From JBCCZC01 sp039188505 (GTDB lineage Bacteria; Pseudomonadota; Gammaproteobacteria; Xanthomonadales; SZUA-38): a DNA stretch of 15,320 nucleotides. Below, piece by piece: positions 14,978-15,320 of the stretch. The notes beneath the pieces were generated by a model that was given only the letters and a program-made list of their open reading frames with translations, searched no databases and had not been told where the DNA came from. How positions within the stretch are numbered: position 1 is the first letter of the stretch; each line of letters begins with the position of its first letter. The DNA is taken from contig JBCCZC010000098.1 of assembly GCA_039188505.1 (NCBI GenBank), positions 1 to 15,320 of the forward strand, in the 5' to 3' direction. Made by a program: the position numbers and the translations under genes.

Positions 14978-15320
14978 ACAATAACGACGAGATTTCCCCG
15001 GTTCGCGGCCTGCCGGATTACCCACCGGAAGGCGAGCACATCCTGTGGCAAGGGGCGCCGCATCAGGGGGCGTTCATCGAACGGGTCTTTCATCTCCGAT
15101 TACTCGCAGCCTACTTCGCCGTGATGGTGGCCATCTTCGCGATCATGGATCTGGCTGCGGGCGTCGACGCGGCGACCGTGGCCGGCGACGCTGCCGCGCT
15201 GATTCCGGTCGCCCTGGTCCCGCTCGTGCTGCTCTGGCTCGTGGGCCGCTGGATGGCAAAGACGACGGTCTACACGATCACCAACAAGCGGGTGGTGCTC
15301 GACTTCGGGCTGGCGCTGAC
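14974..15320 (+). CDS. puhB: Reaction centre/LH1 assembly factor PuhB, 5' part
   Basis: PuhB is a membrane protein that helps assemble the reaction centre and LH1. The window covers the first 115 codons, and the gene runs off the right edge. The translation includes GLPDYPPEGEHILWQGAPHQ (12-31 counting the TTG as 1), then FIERVFHLRLLAAYF. Two hydrophobic stretches follow (about 46-63 and 72-89), then TTVYTITNKRVVLDFGLAL. The segments GLPxxxPxGExILWQG and YTITNKRVV are typical of PuhB. I choose the TTG at 14974 because it overlaps the puhA stop and has AGGAG at 14961-14965, eight bases upstream; no ATG lies near the expected N-terminus. The order puhA-puhB is conserved in purple bacteria, usually followed by puhC. 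Confidence 0.92.
   Translation, partial: MNNNDEISPVRGLPDYPPEGEHILWQGAPHQGAFIERVFHLRLLAAYFAVMVAIFAIMDLAAGVDAATVAGDAAALIPVALVPLVLLWLVGRWMAKTTVYTITNKRVVLDFGLAL

Noticed and set aside
1..15320. tRNA, rRNA, insertion sequence, phage or defence genes
   Set aside because: None seen. Apart from the 93-bp repeats, the whole window is accounted for by a standard photosynthesis cluster.

Overview
The window is part of a photosynthesis gene cluster (PGC) from an anoxygenic phototrophic purple bacterium (Pseudomonadota). It carries bacteriochlorophyll a biosynthesis genes (bchG, bchF, bchN, bchB, bchH, bchL, bchM), the reaction-centre H subunit (puhA), its assembly factor (puhB, cut by the window end), two PucC/LhaA-family membrane proteins, and the redox/light regulators PpsR (CrtJ) and AerR (PpaA). 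The DNA is GC-rich with dense, overlapping genes. The gene order (PucC-like gene, bchG, ppsR, aerR, then bchFNBHLM-lhaA-puhA-puhB) is the order I know from purple alpha-, beta- and gammaproteobacteria. I cannot fix the genus from the sequence alone; a gammaproteobacterium is a guess.

Left part, minus strand (1-3769). Read leftward from about 3.8 kb, the order is aerR, ppsR, a 322-bp intergenic gap, bchG, and the start of a PucC-like transporter gene. The gap (1104-1425) holds two perfect 93-bp direct repeats, GC-rich hairpins, and a bchG promoter region with two PpsR-type TGT-N12-ACA palindromes. One lies over the predicted -10 and the other over the -35.

Middle (3770-4028). A divergent regulatory region separates aerR (leftward) from bchF (rightward). 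It contains a sigma70-like promoter for each side and two adjoining PpsR-type palindromes at the bchF promoter.

Right part, plus strand (4029-15320). bchF-bchN-bchB-bchH-bchL-bchM-lhaA-puhA-puhB form one tightly packed operon. Almost every junction is a stop/start overlap (ATGA, TGATG, TAATG, GTGA, TTGA), which points to translational coupling. Together they encode Mg insertion into protoporphyrin (BchH), its methylation (BchM), dark-operative protochlorophyllide reduction (BchL with BchNB), 3-vinyl hydration (BchF), and light-harvesting 1 and reaction-centre assembly (LhaA, PuhA, PuhB). BchG on the other strand attaches the isoprenoid tail.

I found no new system. The points most worth checking are the duplicated 93-bp intergenic element, the paired PpsR sites at both promoters, and the conflict over the bchG start codon.
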